64,000 bases of DNA, taken from contig JAFZUY010000045.1 of the NCBI GenBank assembly GCA_017618075.1, positions 1 through 64,000 of the forward strand. The letters run 5' to 3'. The notes beneath the pieces were generated by a model. That model searched no databases. It was not told the DNA's origin and saw nothing but the letters and a program-made list of their open reading frames with translations. Below are positions 16,698 to 25,246 of the stretch, piece after piece (position 1 is the first letter of the stretch; every line of letters starts with the position of its first letter). This DNA is from Lachnospiraceae bacterium (GTDB lineage Bacteria > Bacillota > Clostridia > Lachnospirales > Lachnospiraceae). Made by a program: the position numbers and the translations under genes.

Positions 16698-17633
16698 ATG
16701 GATAAGAAGTTAAAAGTATCCTCTAACCCTCATGTCAGAGACGGTATGTCGACAAGAGGAATCATGCTTGCTGTTATCATAGCACTTATGCCTGCCACAA
16801 TTTTCGGTGTGATCAACTTTGGTTATCATGCTCTTCTTGTAATTCTTGTTTCGGTAGGCTTTTCGGTACTTTCCGAGTTTGTAATGTGCAAGATATTAAA
16901 GAAACCGGTTTCGGTGGGAGACTGTTCCGCAATTGTTACCGGCTTATTACTTGCGCTTAACCTTCCTTCATCATTTCCTTTATGGATGACGGCACTCGGT
17001 GCATGCTTTGCAATCGTTGTCGTTAAGATGCTTTTCGGAGGTCTCGGCCAGAACTTTATGAACCCTGCACTCGGTGCAAGATGTTTCCTCGTTATTTCTT
17101 TTGCGAAATACATGACAAACTTTACCACCGACGTTTATACAGGACCCACACCTCTTGCAATCGTTAAGGCAGGGGGTGAAGTAAATATCTTTGATATGGT
17201 AATTGGACGTACAGCCGGAACCATCGGTGAGACAAGCATGATTGCCATCGTTCTCGGTGCATGCTTCCTTATTGCTCTCGGAATCATCGATTTAAAGATT
17301 CCCGGATCTTACATCGTATCGTTTGTGATATTTATCCTTTTATTCTCCAAGAGGGGATTTGACTTAAATTACATCTGCGCACAACTCGCAGGTGGCGGTC
17401 TTATGCTCGGTGCTTTCTTCATGGCTACCGATTATGTAACACGACCTATTACCAAGAAAGGACAGTATGTATTCGGTATCCTGCTTGGTATCTTAACCGG
17501 TGTATTCCGTATATTCGGACCCGGTGCGGAAGGAGTTTCCTTTGCGATTATTTTAGGAAACCTTCTTGTTCCGCTTATCGAGAAGATTACTCTTCCTAAA
17601 GCTTTTGGTAAAGGAGGAGAGAATTCACTATGA
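16698..17633 (+). CDS. rnfD: Rnf complex subunit D
   Basis: 311 residues, multiple membrane helices, homologous to NqrB. The covalent FMN threonine is expected in YTGPTPLA (about residues 147-154), which replaces the common SGATPLA form. FGGLGQNFMNPALGARCFL and FMATDYVTRP are further RnfD signatures. It overlaps the rnfG start by 4 bases, indicating coupling. Confidence 0.96.
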   Translation: MDKKLKVSSNPHVRDGMSTRGIMLAVIIALMPATIFGVINFGYHALLVILVSVGFSVLSEFVMCKILKKPVSVGDCSAIVTGLLLALNLPSSFPLWMTALGACFAIVVVKMLFGGLGQNFMNPALGARCFLVISFAKYMTNFTTDVYTGPTPLAIVKAGGEVNIFDMVIGRTAGTIGETSMIAIVLGACFLIALGIIDLKIPGSYIVSFVIFILLFSKRGFDLNYICAQLAGGGLMLGAFFMATDYVTRPITKKGQYVFGILLGILTGVFRIFGPGAEGVSFAIILGNLLVPLIEKITLPKAFGKGGENSL

Positions 17634-18286
17634 GTATGTCCAAAGAAGATTTAATAAGAATCATAAAAGATACTGCAGTTATTTTCGGTATCACTCTTGT
17701 TGCAGGCTTAGGATTAGGCTTTGTTTATGAACTCACCAAAGAGCCCATCGCTACACAGGAAGCGCAGGCTCAGGCAGACGCATGCAACGAAGTATTTAAG
17801 GAAATTAATGAAGCAGGAGTGCTTGATACGGTAGAAGAGCTTACATTTAATCCTATCGATGTTGATGCTAAAATAAGCGAACAGCTTAAGAACGAAGATT
17901 ATAATGTAGCTTACATTGACAGTGTATACGAAGCAAAGAAGGCTGACGGTACACTTTACGGTTATGTAATCGGCGTAACAAGTACTTCAGGTTACGGCGG
18001 AAACATTTCCTTCTATATGGGTATTACACTCGACAATATGTTAAAAGGTGTTTCAATCCTTTCGATTTCCGAAACACCCGGCCTTGGCATGAACGCTGAG
18101 AACGTACTTGTTCCTCAGTTTAGAAACAGAAAACTCGAAGAGTTCAAGGTAGTTAAGACAGGTGCTGTTTCATCTGATGAAATCGATGCCATCACTTCAG
18201 CTACCATTACTTCGAATGCTGTTACAAACGGCGTTAATACAGGTGCCAGATATTTTACAATTTTAAACGAAGGAGGGAATGAATAA
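17630..18286 (+). CDS. rnfG: Rnf complex subunit G
   Basis: 218 residues: one N-terminal membrane helix (about 15-35) and an extracytoplasmic FMN-binding domain. The flavinylation motif appears as TSATITS (about 189-195), where the threonine of SAT should carry phosphoester-bound FMN attached by ApbE (gene at 20649). GGAGGAGAG lies before the ATG, which overlaps the rnfD stop. Confidence 0.95.
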   Translation: MSMSKEDLIRIIKDTAVIFGITLVAGLGLGFVYELTKEPIATQEAQAQADACNEVFKEINEAGVLDTVEELTFNPIDVDAKISEQLKNEDYNVAYIDSVYEAKKADGTLYGYVIGVTSTSGYGGNISFYMGITLDNMLKGVSILSISETPGLGMNAENVLVPQFRNRKLEEFKVVKTGAVSSDEIDAITSATITSNAVTNGVNTGARYFTILNEGGNE

Positions 18287-19179
18287 TGAAAAGATGTTTG
18301 GAACGTCTCTACAACGGACTCATTAAAGAAAATCCCACTTTCGTACTTATGCTTGGTATGTGTCCCACACTTGCCGTTACCACATCGGCTATTAACGGTC
18401 TCGGTATGGGTCTTTCCACGATGGTGGTACTTGCGCTCAGTAATATGATTATATCGGCTCTTCGTAAGATTATTCCCGATAAGGTTCGTATTCCGGCATA
18501 TATCGTTATTATTGCAACCTTCGTTACAATAGTAGAACTTTTAATGCATGCTTTCGTTCCCGGATTATATTCGGCTTTAGGCATTTATATTTCGCTTATC
18601 GTTGTTAACTGTATCATCCTCGGACGTGCTGAAAGCTATGCATCCAAGAATCCTGTATTACCTTCACTGTTCGACGGTATCGGTATGGGACTTGGATTTA
18701 CATTGGCACTTACACTTATCGGTTTGGTAAGAGAATTCTTAGGTGCCGGCACATTATTCGGATTTGCAATTGACGATATGTTCGGCAGTCCTGTATCCGT
18801 ATTGCTTGTAGGAGCTCTTGCAAAGGTAATCAATCCTAAGGCAAAGGGATTTGCAGGTATTATCAACAACATACTTAAGATTGAATTTTCATCTATTTCA
18901 CCTATCGGAATCCTTGTTATGGCTCCCGGTGCATTCTTCGTGCTCGCAACCCTTACAATGATTCAAAACGTCATTAAAGACAAAGGTGCGAAGGCAGGAA
19001 AAGACACATCCAAGATCGGTTCAGGCTGCTCAAGCGATTGTATGAACTGCTCGGATATGGGTTGTGCAAGAAGAATGGTAGATAATACCGTAAAAGAAGA
19101 AGCCCCCGCAAAAGAGGAAGCTCCCGCTACGGTTGAAGCACCTGCACCTGAAGTAAAAGAAGAGAAGGAGGGCGAATAA
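18286..19179 (+). CDS. rnfE: Rnf complex subunit E with Cys-rich C-terminal extension
   Basis: 297 residues. The first 230 or so are the six-helix RnfE/NqrD membrane protein (KENPTFVLMLGMCPTLAV, then FDGIGMGLGFT). Members are usually 200-230 residues. Here the protein continues with a cytoplasmic tail holding GCSSDCMNCSDMGC (about 246-259), four close cysteines that could bind a metal or cluster, then a Glu/Ala/Pro-rich stretch (EEAPAKEEAPA). RnfE and RnfA share a membrane [2Fe-2S] site in current structural models. Its start overlaps the rnfG stop by one base. Confidence 0.95.
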   Translation: MKRCLERLYNGLIKENPTFVLMLGMCPTLAVTTSAINGLGMGLSTMVVLALSNMIISALRKIIPDKVRIPAYIVIIATFVTIVELLMHAFVPGLYSALGIYISLIVVNCIILGRAESYASKNPVLPSLFDGIGMGLGFTLALTLIGLVREFLGAGTLFGFAIDDMFGSPVSVLLVGALAKVINPKAKGFAGIINNILKIEFSSISPIGILVMAPGAFFVLATLTMIQNVIKDKGAKAGKDTSKIGSGCSSDCMNCSDMGCARRMVDNTVKEEAPAKEEAPATVEAPAPEVKEEKEGE

Positions 19180-19770
19180 ATGAACGGAACATATATCGGA
19201 AACATCATTGTAATAGCCATCGGCTCTTCCTTAATCAGTAACGTTGTACTGAGTCAGTTCTTAGGACTCTGTCCTTTCCTCGGAGTTTCTAAAAAGGTTA
19301 AAACAGCTGCAGGTATGGGTGGTGCACTTATTTTCGTAATCACCATGTCATCACTTGTATCAGGCCTGATTTACAAATTTATTTTAAAACCGTTAAATAT
19401 CGAATATCTGAAAACTATCGTTTTCATTTTGATAATTGCAGCACTGGTTCAGTTTGTAGAGTTTTTCTTAAAGAAGTACATGAAGTCCCTTTATCAGGCA
19501 CTTGGTGTATATCTCCCTTTGATTACTACCAACTGTGCGGTTTTGGGTGTTGCTATCAATAACGTTAACCTTGAGTATGATATCTTAACAGGCGTTGTAA
19601 ACGGTTTTGCAACCGCTGCGGGCTTTGCGATTTCAATCATTATCCTCGCAGGCCTTAGAGAAAAGATGGAATACAACAATATACCCAAATACATGAAGGG
19701 AATGCCCATCGTACTTGTTACTGCCGGACTTATGGCAATAGCATTCTGCGGATTTTCGGGTTTGATTTAA
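19180..19770 (+). CDS. rnfA: Rnf complex subunit A
   Basis: 196 residues, six membrane helices, homologous to NqrE. Contains VLSQFLGLCPFLGVSKK with the conserved cysteine and LITTNCAVLGVA, both RnfA signatures. Length is standard. It starts on the base after the rnfE stop, with GGAGGG upstream. Confidence 0.96.
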   Translation: MNGTYIGNIIVIAIGSSLISNVVLSQFLGLCPFLGVSKKVKTAAGMGGALIFVITMSSLVSGLIYKFILKPLNIEYLKTIVFILIIAALVQFVEFFLKKYMKSLYQALGVYLPLITTNCAVLGVAINNVNLEYDILTGVVNGFATAAGFAISIIILAGLREKMEYNNIPKYMKGMPIVLVTAGLMAIAFCGFSGLI

Positions 19771-19780
19771 GGAGACAGAT

Positions 19781-20578
19781 ATGAGTTTAACAGGTATACT
19801 GCTTGCTGTAGGCATTGTAGCTGCAGTAGGTTTGTTTATAGGAATATTTTTGGGATTTGCTTCGGTTATCTTCAAAGTCAGTGTAGATGAGAGAGAAGAG
19901 AAAATCGTTGAAGTACTTCCCGGCAATAACTGTGGCGGTTGCGGTTATCCCGGCTGTTCGGGACTTGCTGCTGCTATCGTAAAAGGCGAAGCACCCGTAA
20001 ACGGATGTCCCGTAGGCGGTGAAGAAGTTGGTAAAAAAGTAGCTGCCATTATGGGCGTAGATGCTGTAGAGTCCGAAAAGATGGTTGCATTCGTTAAATG
20101 TAACGGCGACTGTGAAGCATCCAAGATGAACTACGATTACGTAGGTCAGGAAGACTGTCAGATGCTTATGTTCGTTCCCAACAAAGGACCTAAAGCATGT
20201 AATCACGGCTGTCAGGGCTTCGGAAGCTGCGTTAAAGCCTGTCCTTTTGATGCTATTCATGTAGAAAACGGAGTAGCCAAAGTTGATAAAGAAAAGTGTA
20301 AAGCATGCGGAAAATGTATCGCCGTATGTCCTCAGCACTTAATAGAACTGATACCTTATTCTGCAAAATATGCCGTAGCCTGCTCTTCAAAGGAAAAAGG
20401 CCCGGTAACAATGAAAGAATGTGCAAACGGCTGTATCGGTTGCGGACTCTGCAAGAAGAACTGTCCCGCTGAAGCTGTTGAAGTCACAGACTTCCATGCA
20501 AAGATTGATTACGCTAAATGTGTAGGCTGCGGAACCTGTATTGAGAAATGTAAGAAAGGTTCCATCGTTGAGCATTAA
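19781..20578 (+). CDS. rnfB: Rnf complex subunit B (ferredoxin-type)
   Basis: 265 residues. An N-terminal membrane helix (about 5-28) is followed by a [4Fe-4S] domain with CGGCGYPGC and a fourth cysteine in NGCPVGG, then ferredoxin-like motifs near 140-154 (CQGFGSCVKACP), 174-185 (CKACGKCIAVCP), 217-228 (CIGCGLCKKNCP) and 246-257 (CVGCGTCIEKC). RnfB accepts electrons from reduced ferredoxin and passes them into the membrane. Last gene of the operon, followed by a terminator. Confidence 0.97.
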   Translation: MSLTGILLAVGIVAAVGLFIGIFLGFASVIFKVSVDEREEKIVEVLPGNNCGGCGYPGCSGLAAAIVKGEAPVNGCPVGGEEVGKKVAAIMGVDAVESEKMVAFVKCNGDCEASKMNYDYVGQEDCQMLMFVPNKGPKACNHGCQGFGSCVKACPFDAIHVENGVAKVDKEKCKACGKCIAVCPQHLIELIPYSAKYAVACSSKEKGPVTMKECANGCIGCGLCKKNCPAEAVEVTDFHAKIDYAKCVGCGTCIEKCKKGSIVEH

Positions 20579-20601
20579 TTAGTTTTGGAATAAGTAAGAA
20601 T

Positions 20602-20635
20602 AAAAGGTATCGGCATTTGTCGGTACCTTTTTATA
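20602..20635 (+). terminator. intrinsic terminator after rnfB
   Basis: Stem AAAAGGTATCG / CGGTACCTTTT with one T-G pair and a T-run. apbE starts 14 bases later, so apbE may be reached by read-through or have its own weak promoter. Confidence 0.85.
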
Positions 20636-20648
20636 ACTTTGGTATTTT

Positions 20649-21620
20649 ATGAGCAAAAAGAATCTCTTGCAAATTTTAATATTGTTGCTTGTTACCGCAG
20701 GGATTATCGCTGCCGTTCTTTTACTTGGCAAAAACGGAAAGACCCTAACAAAGGACGGTTATTATTTTGATACCTATGTAAGTCTTACCGTATATTCGTC
20801 TAAGGATTCAAAGTATCTTGACGAGTGCCTAAGGATGTGCGAAAGATACGATAATCTTTTCTCACCTACAATAGAAGGCAGTGATATTTACAATATTAAT
20901 CACGCTAACAAAGAGCCCGTAAAAGTTGATCCCGAGACATATTATCTTTTACAAAGAGCGCTGGAATTCTGCGAAGAAACAGAGGGTGCCGTCGATATTA
21001 CTGTAGCGCCTTTAATGGATGTCTGGGGCTTGTCGCATGAAAGCGGAAATCTTTTAGGAGATACTGATAATAAAAAGCCGACGGATTCGGATATAGAGGA
21101 TGCTCTTAAAAGAGTCGATTATCGAAATGTAATTCTTGAAGAAGATAATTATGTACGCCTTAATGACCCTGAAACAAGAATTGACTTAGGTTTTATAGCA
21201 AAGGGCTATATCGCTGATAAAATAAAAGAATATCTCGTTTCCAAAGGCGTTAAAAGTGCTATTGTTTCGCTCGGCGGAAATGTTGTTGTAATTGGCACAA
21301 AGCCCGACGGAAGCGATTACAATATCGGTATTAAGGATCCTGACAATTCGGGCGAGATAATAGAAAGTCTCAAAGTATACGACTGTTCGGTGGTAACGAG
21401 CGGAACATACGAAAGATATGTCGAATATGACGGTGTTAAATACCATCATATCTTGGATACAGCGACAGGATATCCGGTAGATAATAACGTTAAGAGCGTA
21501 ACCGTTTTAAGTCATTCTTCGCTTGAAGGAGACGCGCTTTCTACCATTTGTTTAATTCTTGGCGAGAAGGGCTCGAGTGAAATACTAGCCCAATATCGCG
21601 CTGAAGCTGTTTTTCATTAA
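20649..21620 (+). CDS. apbE: FAD:protein FMN transferase
   Basis: 323 residues with an N-terminal membrane anchor (about 6-27). The ApbE fold is indicated by YFDTYVSLTVYS, a long insert, IDLGFIAKGYIADKI, then VSLGGNVVVIG and HHILDTATGYPVDN with the Mg/FMN site residues. The enzyme transfers FMN from FAD to threonine in RnfD and RnfG on the outer face of the membrane, which explains its place behind the rnf operon. The C-terminus stops abruptly after AEAVFH, slightly shorter than many homologues; a small frameshift there cannot be excluded. Confidence 0.93.
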   Translation: MSKKNLLQILILLLVTAGIIAAVLLLGKNGKTLTKDGYYFDTYVSLTVYSSKDSKYLDECLRMCERYDNLFSPTIEGSDIYNINHANKEPVKVDPETYYLLQRALEFCEETEGAVDITVAPLMDVWGLSHESGNLLGDTDNKKPTDSDIEDALKRVDYRNVILEEDNYVRLNDPETRIDLGFIAKGYIADKIKEYLVSKGVKSAIVSLGGNVVVIGTKPDGSDYNIGIKDPDNSGEIIESLKVYDCSVVTSGTYERYVEYDGVKYHHILDTATGYPVDNNVKSVTVLSHSSLEGDALSTICLILGEKGSSEILAQYRAEAVFH

Positions 21621-21697
21621 GAGGGCATAAAAATGATTGTAATGATAAAACGAAAAACCATACATGTATATTTGAAGATACACTGTCAGCAATTAAA

Positions 21698-21726
21698 TTG
21701 AATAATCGGTTGAAATGATGTAATAT
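21698..21726 (+). promoter_or_regulatory. promoter for cysS
   Basis: TTGAAT (21698-21703), a 17-base spacer, TAATAT (21721-21726). No T-box motif is seen in the 60-base leader. Confidence 0.55.
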
Positions 21727-21790
21727 AAGTATGTTGCGGTCATTTCTTTTATGATCTGCAAACTGAGAATTAATTTAATTGGAGAAGACT

Positions 21791-23197
21791 ATGAAAATAT
21801 ATAATACACTTACAAAACGCGTAGAAGATTTTAAGCCCAATGTGGAAGGCAAGGTCGCTATGTATACCTGCGGACCTACCGTATATCATTTTGCGCATAT
21901 CGGAAATTTAAGATCATATCTTATGGAGGATGTTCTTGAAAAGACACTTCGATACAGCGGATATGATGTAAAAAGAGTAATGAATATCACCGATGTCGGA
22001 CATCTTTCATCAGATGCAGACACGGGCGAAGATAAAATGTTAAAAGGTGCAAAGCGTGAGCATAAGACGGTTATGGAGATTGCAAAATTCTATACCGATG
22101 CTTTTATGAGCGATTGCGCAAAGCTTAATATCAAGACTCCCGATGTTGTAGAACCCGCAACCAACTGCATTGACGAATTCATCAATATGATTACGGTTCT
22201 GCTTGAAAAGGGCTATGCGTATAAGGCAGGCGAGAATATTTATTTTGATACATCCAAACTTAAAGAATATTACGTATTCGGCAATCAGTCCGAGAACGAT
22301 TTAATGGTCGGCGTTCGTGACGATGTTACCGAAGATACAAACAAGAGAAACAAGAATGACTTCGTACTTTGGTTTACCAAATCAAAATTTGAAGATCAGG
22401 CTCTTAAATGGGACAGCCCCTGGGGCGTAGGTTATCCCGGATGGCATATTGAATGCTCATGCATCAGTATGAAGCACCTTGGTGAATATATGGATATTCA
22501 CTGCGGTGGAGTGGATAATATTTTCCCTCATCACACCAACGAAATCGCACAGAGTGAATCATTCCTCGGCCACAAGTGGTGCAATTACTGGTTCCACGTA
22601 CATCATTTAAACGATGAAACCGGTAAAATGAGTAAGAGCAAGGGCGAGTTTTTAACAGTATCTCTTTTGGAAGAAAAGGGTTATAACCCCCTTGCATACA
22701 GATTTTTCGCACTTCAGTCACATTACCGCAAGCCGCTCACATTCTCTTATGAGGCGCTTGATCAGGCAACGGTAACCTACAAAAAGTTAAAGAATAAGAT
22801 TGCAACCATAAAAGAAGAAGGTGCGGTTGATGAGGCAATCGTAAAAGAGTGGCATGACAAATTTGCTGAAACAGTCGGCAATGACATCAATACAGCAATG
22901 GGCATCACACTTCTTTATGATGTTTTAAAGACAGACTTTAACGGTGCTACAAAGCGTGCAATCATAGGAGATTATGACTATGTATTAAGTCTTGATCTTT
23001 TAAAAGCAGATACAGAAGAAGCAAATAACGGTGCTGACGATGAACTTACAGCATATGTAGAGGCTAAGATTGAGGAACGTAAGGAAGCTAAGAAGGCAAA
23101 GGATTTTGTCAAGGCTGATGCAATAAGAGCAGAGCTTCTTGAAAAAGGTATCGCGCTTGAAGATACACGTGAAGGCGTAAAGTGGAAGAGAGTGTAA
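21791..23197 (+). CDS. cysS: cysteinyl-tRNA synthetase
   Basis: 468 residues. Class I signatures: CGPTVYHFAHIGN (HIGH-type, with a zinc cysteine) and KMSKSKG; the zinc site is completed by CSCIS, H and E in the GWHIECS region. Start at ATG 21791 because GGAGAAG lies 5 bases before it; an in-frame TTG at 21779 is the ribosome binding site itself. The order cysS-mrnC-rlmB-(yacP)-sigH is widely conserved in Firmicutes and is kept here without yacP. Confidence 0.97.
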   Translation: MKIYNTLTKRVEDFKPNVEGKVAMYTCGPTVYHFAHIGNLRSYLMEDVLEKTLRYSGYDVKRVMNITDVGHLSSDADTGEDKMLKGAKREHKTVMEIAKFYTDAFMSDCAKLNIKTPDVVEPATNCIDEFINMITVLLEKGYAYKAGENIYFDTSKLKEYYVFGNQSENDLMVGVRDDVTEDTNKRNKNDFVLWFTKSKFEDQALKWDSPWGVGYPGWHIECSCISMKHLGEYMDIHCGGVDNIFPHHTNEIAQSESFLGHKWCNYWFHVHHLNDETGKMSKSKGEFLTVSLLEEKGYNPLAYRFFALQSHYRKPLTFSYEALDQATVTYKKLKNKIATIKEEGAVDEAIVKEWHDKFAETVGNDINTAMGITLLYDVLKTDFNGATKRAIIGDYDYVLSLDLLKADTEEANNGADDELTAYVEAKIEERKEAKKAKDFVKADAIRAELLEKGIALEDTREGVKWKRV

Positions 23198-23623
23198 ATG
23201 ACAGATTTACCGGAAAAGATAAAAGAGCAGTTTGAAATAAAAGATACGGACATTAATACTTACAATCCGTTGACTCTTGCTTTTATCGGCGATAGTGTAT
23301 ATGAAACCATAGTAAGAACCATGGTTGTAAGTAAAGGCAATAAGAGTGTTAATGCGTTAGCCAAGGATAAGAACAAACTGGTTAATGCAAAGACACAGAG
23401 CCGTATCGCCGAGATACTGACAGAGTATTATACCGAAGAAGAGGCAGATATTTACAGAAGAGGCAAGAATGCCAAGACCGCCAATCATTCAAAGAGTGCG
23501 GCTTACAGTGAATATCACAGGGCCACAGGCCTTGAAGCGGTTTTCGGATATTTATACCTGACGGGTAAACTTGACAGATGTCTTGAACTTTTAAAATCAG
23601 CTCTTGAAAAAATGGAAGATTAA
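23198..23623 (+). CDS. mrnC: Mini-ribonuclease 3
   Basis: 141 residues: an RNase III catalytic domain alone, without the double-stranded RNA-binding domain. The signature begins TLAFIGDSVYETIVRTMV, with an acidic site near its C-terminus in ATGLEAVFGYLY. In Bacillus it matures 23S rRNA ends. It starts on the base after the cysS stop. Confidence 0.95.
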   Translation: MTDLPEKIKEQFEIKDTDINTYNPLTLAFIGDSVYETIVRTMVVSKGNKSVNALAKDKNKLVNAKTQSRIAEILTEYYTEEEADIYRRGKNAKTANHSKSAAYSEYHRATGLEAVFGYLYLTGKLDRCLELLKSALEKMED

Positions 23624-23632
23624 AGGAATACT

Positions 23633-24373
23633 ATGGGATACAACGAATCCATGATTGAAGGCAGAAATGCCGTTACAGAAGCATTCAGATCGGGCAAATG
23701 CGTTGATAAGGTCTATGTATTGGACGGATGTCAGGACGGGCCGATTTTAACGATTAAAAGAGAAGCAAAAAAAGCCGGCAGTTTAATCAAATATGTAGAC
23801 AAACAGCTTCTCGACAATATGTCCGAAACAGGCAAGCATCAGGGCGTAATCGCTGTTACGGCCGCTTATGATTATGCAGAGGTATCGGATATTCTTGATA
23901 TTGCAAAAGAAAGAAACGAAGATCCTTTTATCGTTCTTTTAGACAATATCGAGGATCCGCATAACCTGGGTGCGATTATAAGAAGCGCACATCAGGCGGG
24001 CGCACACGGAGTAATAATTCCTAAAAACAGAGCCGTAGGGCTTACCGCAACAGTTGCCAGAACTTCTGCAGGCGCGCTTAACTATATTCCTGTTGCCAAG
24101 GTAACCAATCTTTCAAAAACCATTGAGGATTTAAAGAAAGAAGGATTGTGGTTCGTCTGTGCGGATATGGACGGAGAAACGATGTATAACCTTAATCTTA
24201 AAGGACCTATCGGAGTTGTCGTAGGTTCTGAGGGAGAGGGCGTTTCAAGACTCGTAAAAGAAAAATGCGATTTTGTTGCATCTATTCCTATGAAAGGTCA
24301 GATTGATTCGTTAAACGCATCCGTGGCTGCAGGAATCCTTTGCTTTGAAATAGTAAGGCAGAGAATGCAATAA
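23633..24373 (+). CDS. rlmB: 23S rRNA 2'-O-methyltransferase RlmB (SpoU family)
   Basis: 246 residues. The N-terminal substrate-binding domain begins MIEGRNAVTEAFRSG. SPOUT motifs follow: LDNIEDPHNLGAIIRSA, VVGSEGEGVSRLV and IPMKGQIDSLNASVAAGI, which form the trefoil knot that binds S-adenosylmethionine. RlmB methylates G2251 (E. coli numbering) in 23S rRNA. Confidence 0.95.
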   Translation: MGYNESMIEGRNAVTEAFRSGKCVDKVYVLDGCQDGPILTIKREAKKAGSLIKYVDKQLLDNMSETGKHQGVIAVTAAYDYAEVSDILDIAKERNEDPFIVLLDNIEDPHNLGAIIRSAHQAGAHGVIIPKNRAVGLTATVARTSAGALNYIPVAKVTNLSKTIEDLKKEGLWFVCADMDGETMYNLNLKGPIGVVVGSEGEGVSRLVKEKCDFVASIPMKGQIDSLNASVAAGILCFEIVRQRMQ

Positions 24374-24406
24374 ACATAAATTTCGTAAATTGGGGAAATA
24401 AATCAA

Positions 24407-25015
24407 ATGAATTATGAATTATTAACCGACGAGGAACTTGTCAGATTGAGCCGGGACGACGAGAGTGCCATGGACTATCTGTTAAACAAGTATAAGGGTG
24501 TGGTTTTATCCTGTTCCAAATCTTTATTCATACTCGGCGGCGATGACCAGGATCTTGTTCAGGAAGGCATGATAGGGCTTTTTAAAGCCGTAAGGGATTT
24601 CGATGAGCATAAGAATATAAAGTTTTCTACATTTGCGCAGATTTGCGTCAAGAGAAATATTTATACGGCTATAACAAATTCCAATTCACCTAAGAACGAG
24701 CCTTTAAATAAAGGACTTTCGATTTCTCATACCGATTCTTCGGATGACGAATTTAACAATTTATCGACGGAAGATCTCGGACTGTCAGAGATTTACAATC
24801 CCGAAGATAATCTGATAAATAAAGAAAAATACGATGAAATCATTTCTTTTATGGGCAAAGAATTATCCAAACTGGAATATCAGGTAATGGACCTTTATAT
24901 CATCGGCCTTACAACTTCTGAAATCGCCAAGGTTTTGGGGAAGAATGAAAAAACCACCGACAATGCATTTCAGAGAGCAAAGAACAAAATACGTAAATAT
25001 CTGGAGGAAAGATAA
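24407..25015 (+). CDS. sigH: sigma-70 family factor, SigH-like
   Basis: 202 residues with region 2 (about 20-90: DLVQEGMIGLFKAVRDFD, FSTFAQICVKRNI) and region 4 (about 145-200: LSKLEYQVMDLYIIGLTTSEIAKVLG). Sequence and the cysS-mrnC-rlmB context match the sporulation/stationary-phase factor SigH. Many Lachnospiraceae that do not sporulate still keep it. A linker of about 40 residues between the regions is longer and more acidic than in Bacillus SigH. The next gene begins directly after its stop. Confidence 0.88.
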   Translation: MNYELLTDEELVRLSRDDESAMDYLLNKYKGVVLSCSKSLFILGGDDQDLVQEGMIGLFKAVRDFDEHKNIKFSTFAQICVKRNIYTAITNSNSPKNEPLNKGLSISHTDSSDDEFNNLSTEDLGLSEIYNPEDNLINKEKYDEIISFMGKELSKLEYQVMDLYIIGLTTSEIAKVLGKNEKTTDNAFQRAKNKIRKYLEER

Positions 25016-25246
25016 ATGGTCAATCCGGCTGCTTTACTTACACTTAAGAAAAAATGGGACGAGTTTTCGGGAAGACACCCTAAATTTGTTTCATTCCTCG
25101 GTGCTTTGAAAAATCAGGGAATTACTGAGGGTAGTATAATAGACATGAAGGTAACGATGCCTAACGGAGAAGTTTTTCAGTCAAACATCAAACTTACTCC
25201 TGAAGACATTGAATTAATCAGGGGATTAGCGGGACAGGTTAAATGA
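25016..25246 (+). CDS. small conserved-looking protein of unknown function
   Basis: 76 residues, start immediately after the sigH stop and end overlapping the next gene by 4 bases, so it is translated as part of the operon. The first half is basic (TLKKKWDEFSGRHPKF); the second reads like a small beta-rich domain followed by a helix (ITEGSIIDMKVTMPNGEVFQ, then LTPEDIELIRGL). No membrane segment. I do not recognise a family. Normal codon use and tight coupling argue that it is real. Confidence 0.75.
   Translation: MVNPAALLTLKKKWDEFSGRHPKFVSFLGALKNQGITEGSIIDMKVTMPNGEVFQSNIKLTPEDIELIRGLAGQVK

Noticed and set aside
21590..21640. Frameshift at the end of apbE
   Set aside because: All conserved motifs precede the stop, and neither alternative frame gives a clear family C-terminus, so the gene is treated as intact.
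21621..21790. T-box or other riboswitch ahead of cysS
   Set aside because: No TGGTACCGCG motif or terminator; only a promoter and a weak hairpin are visible.
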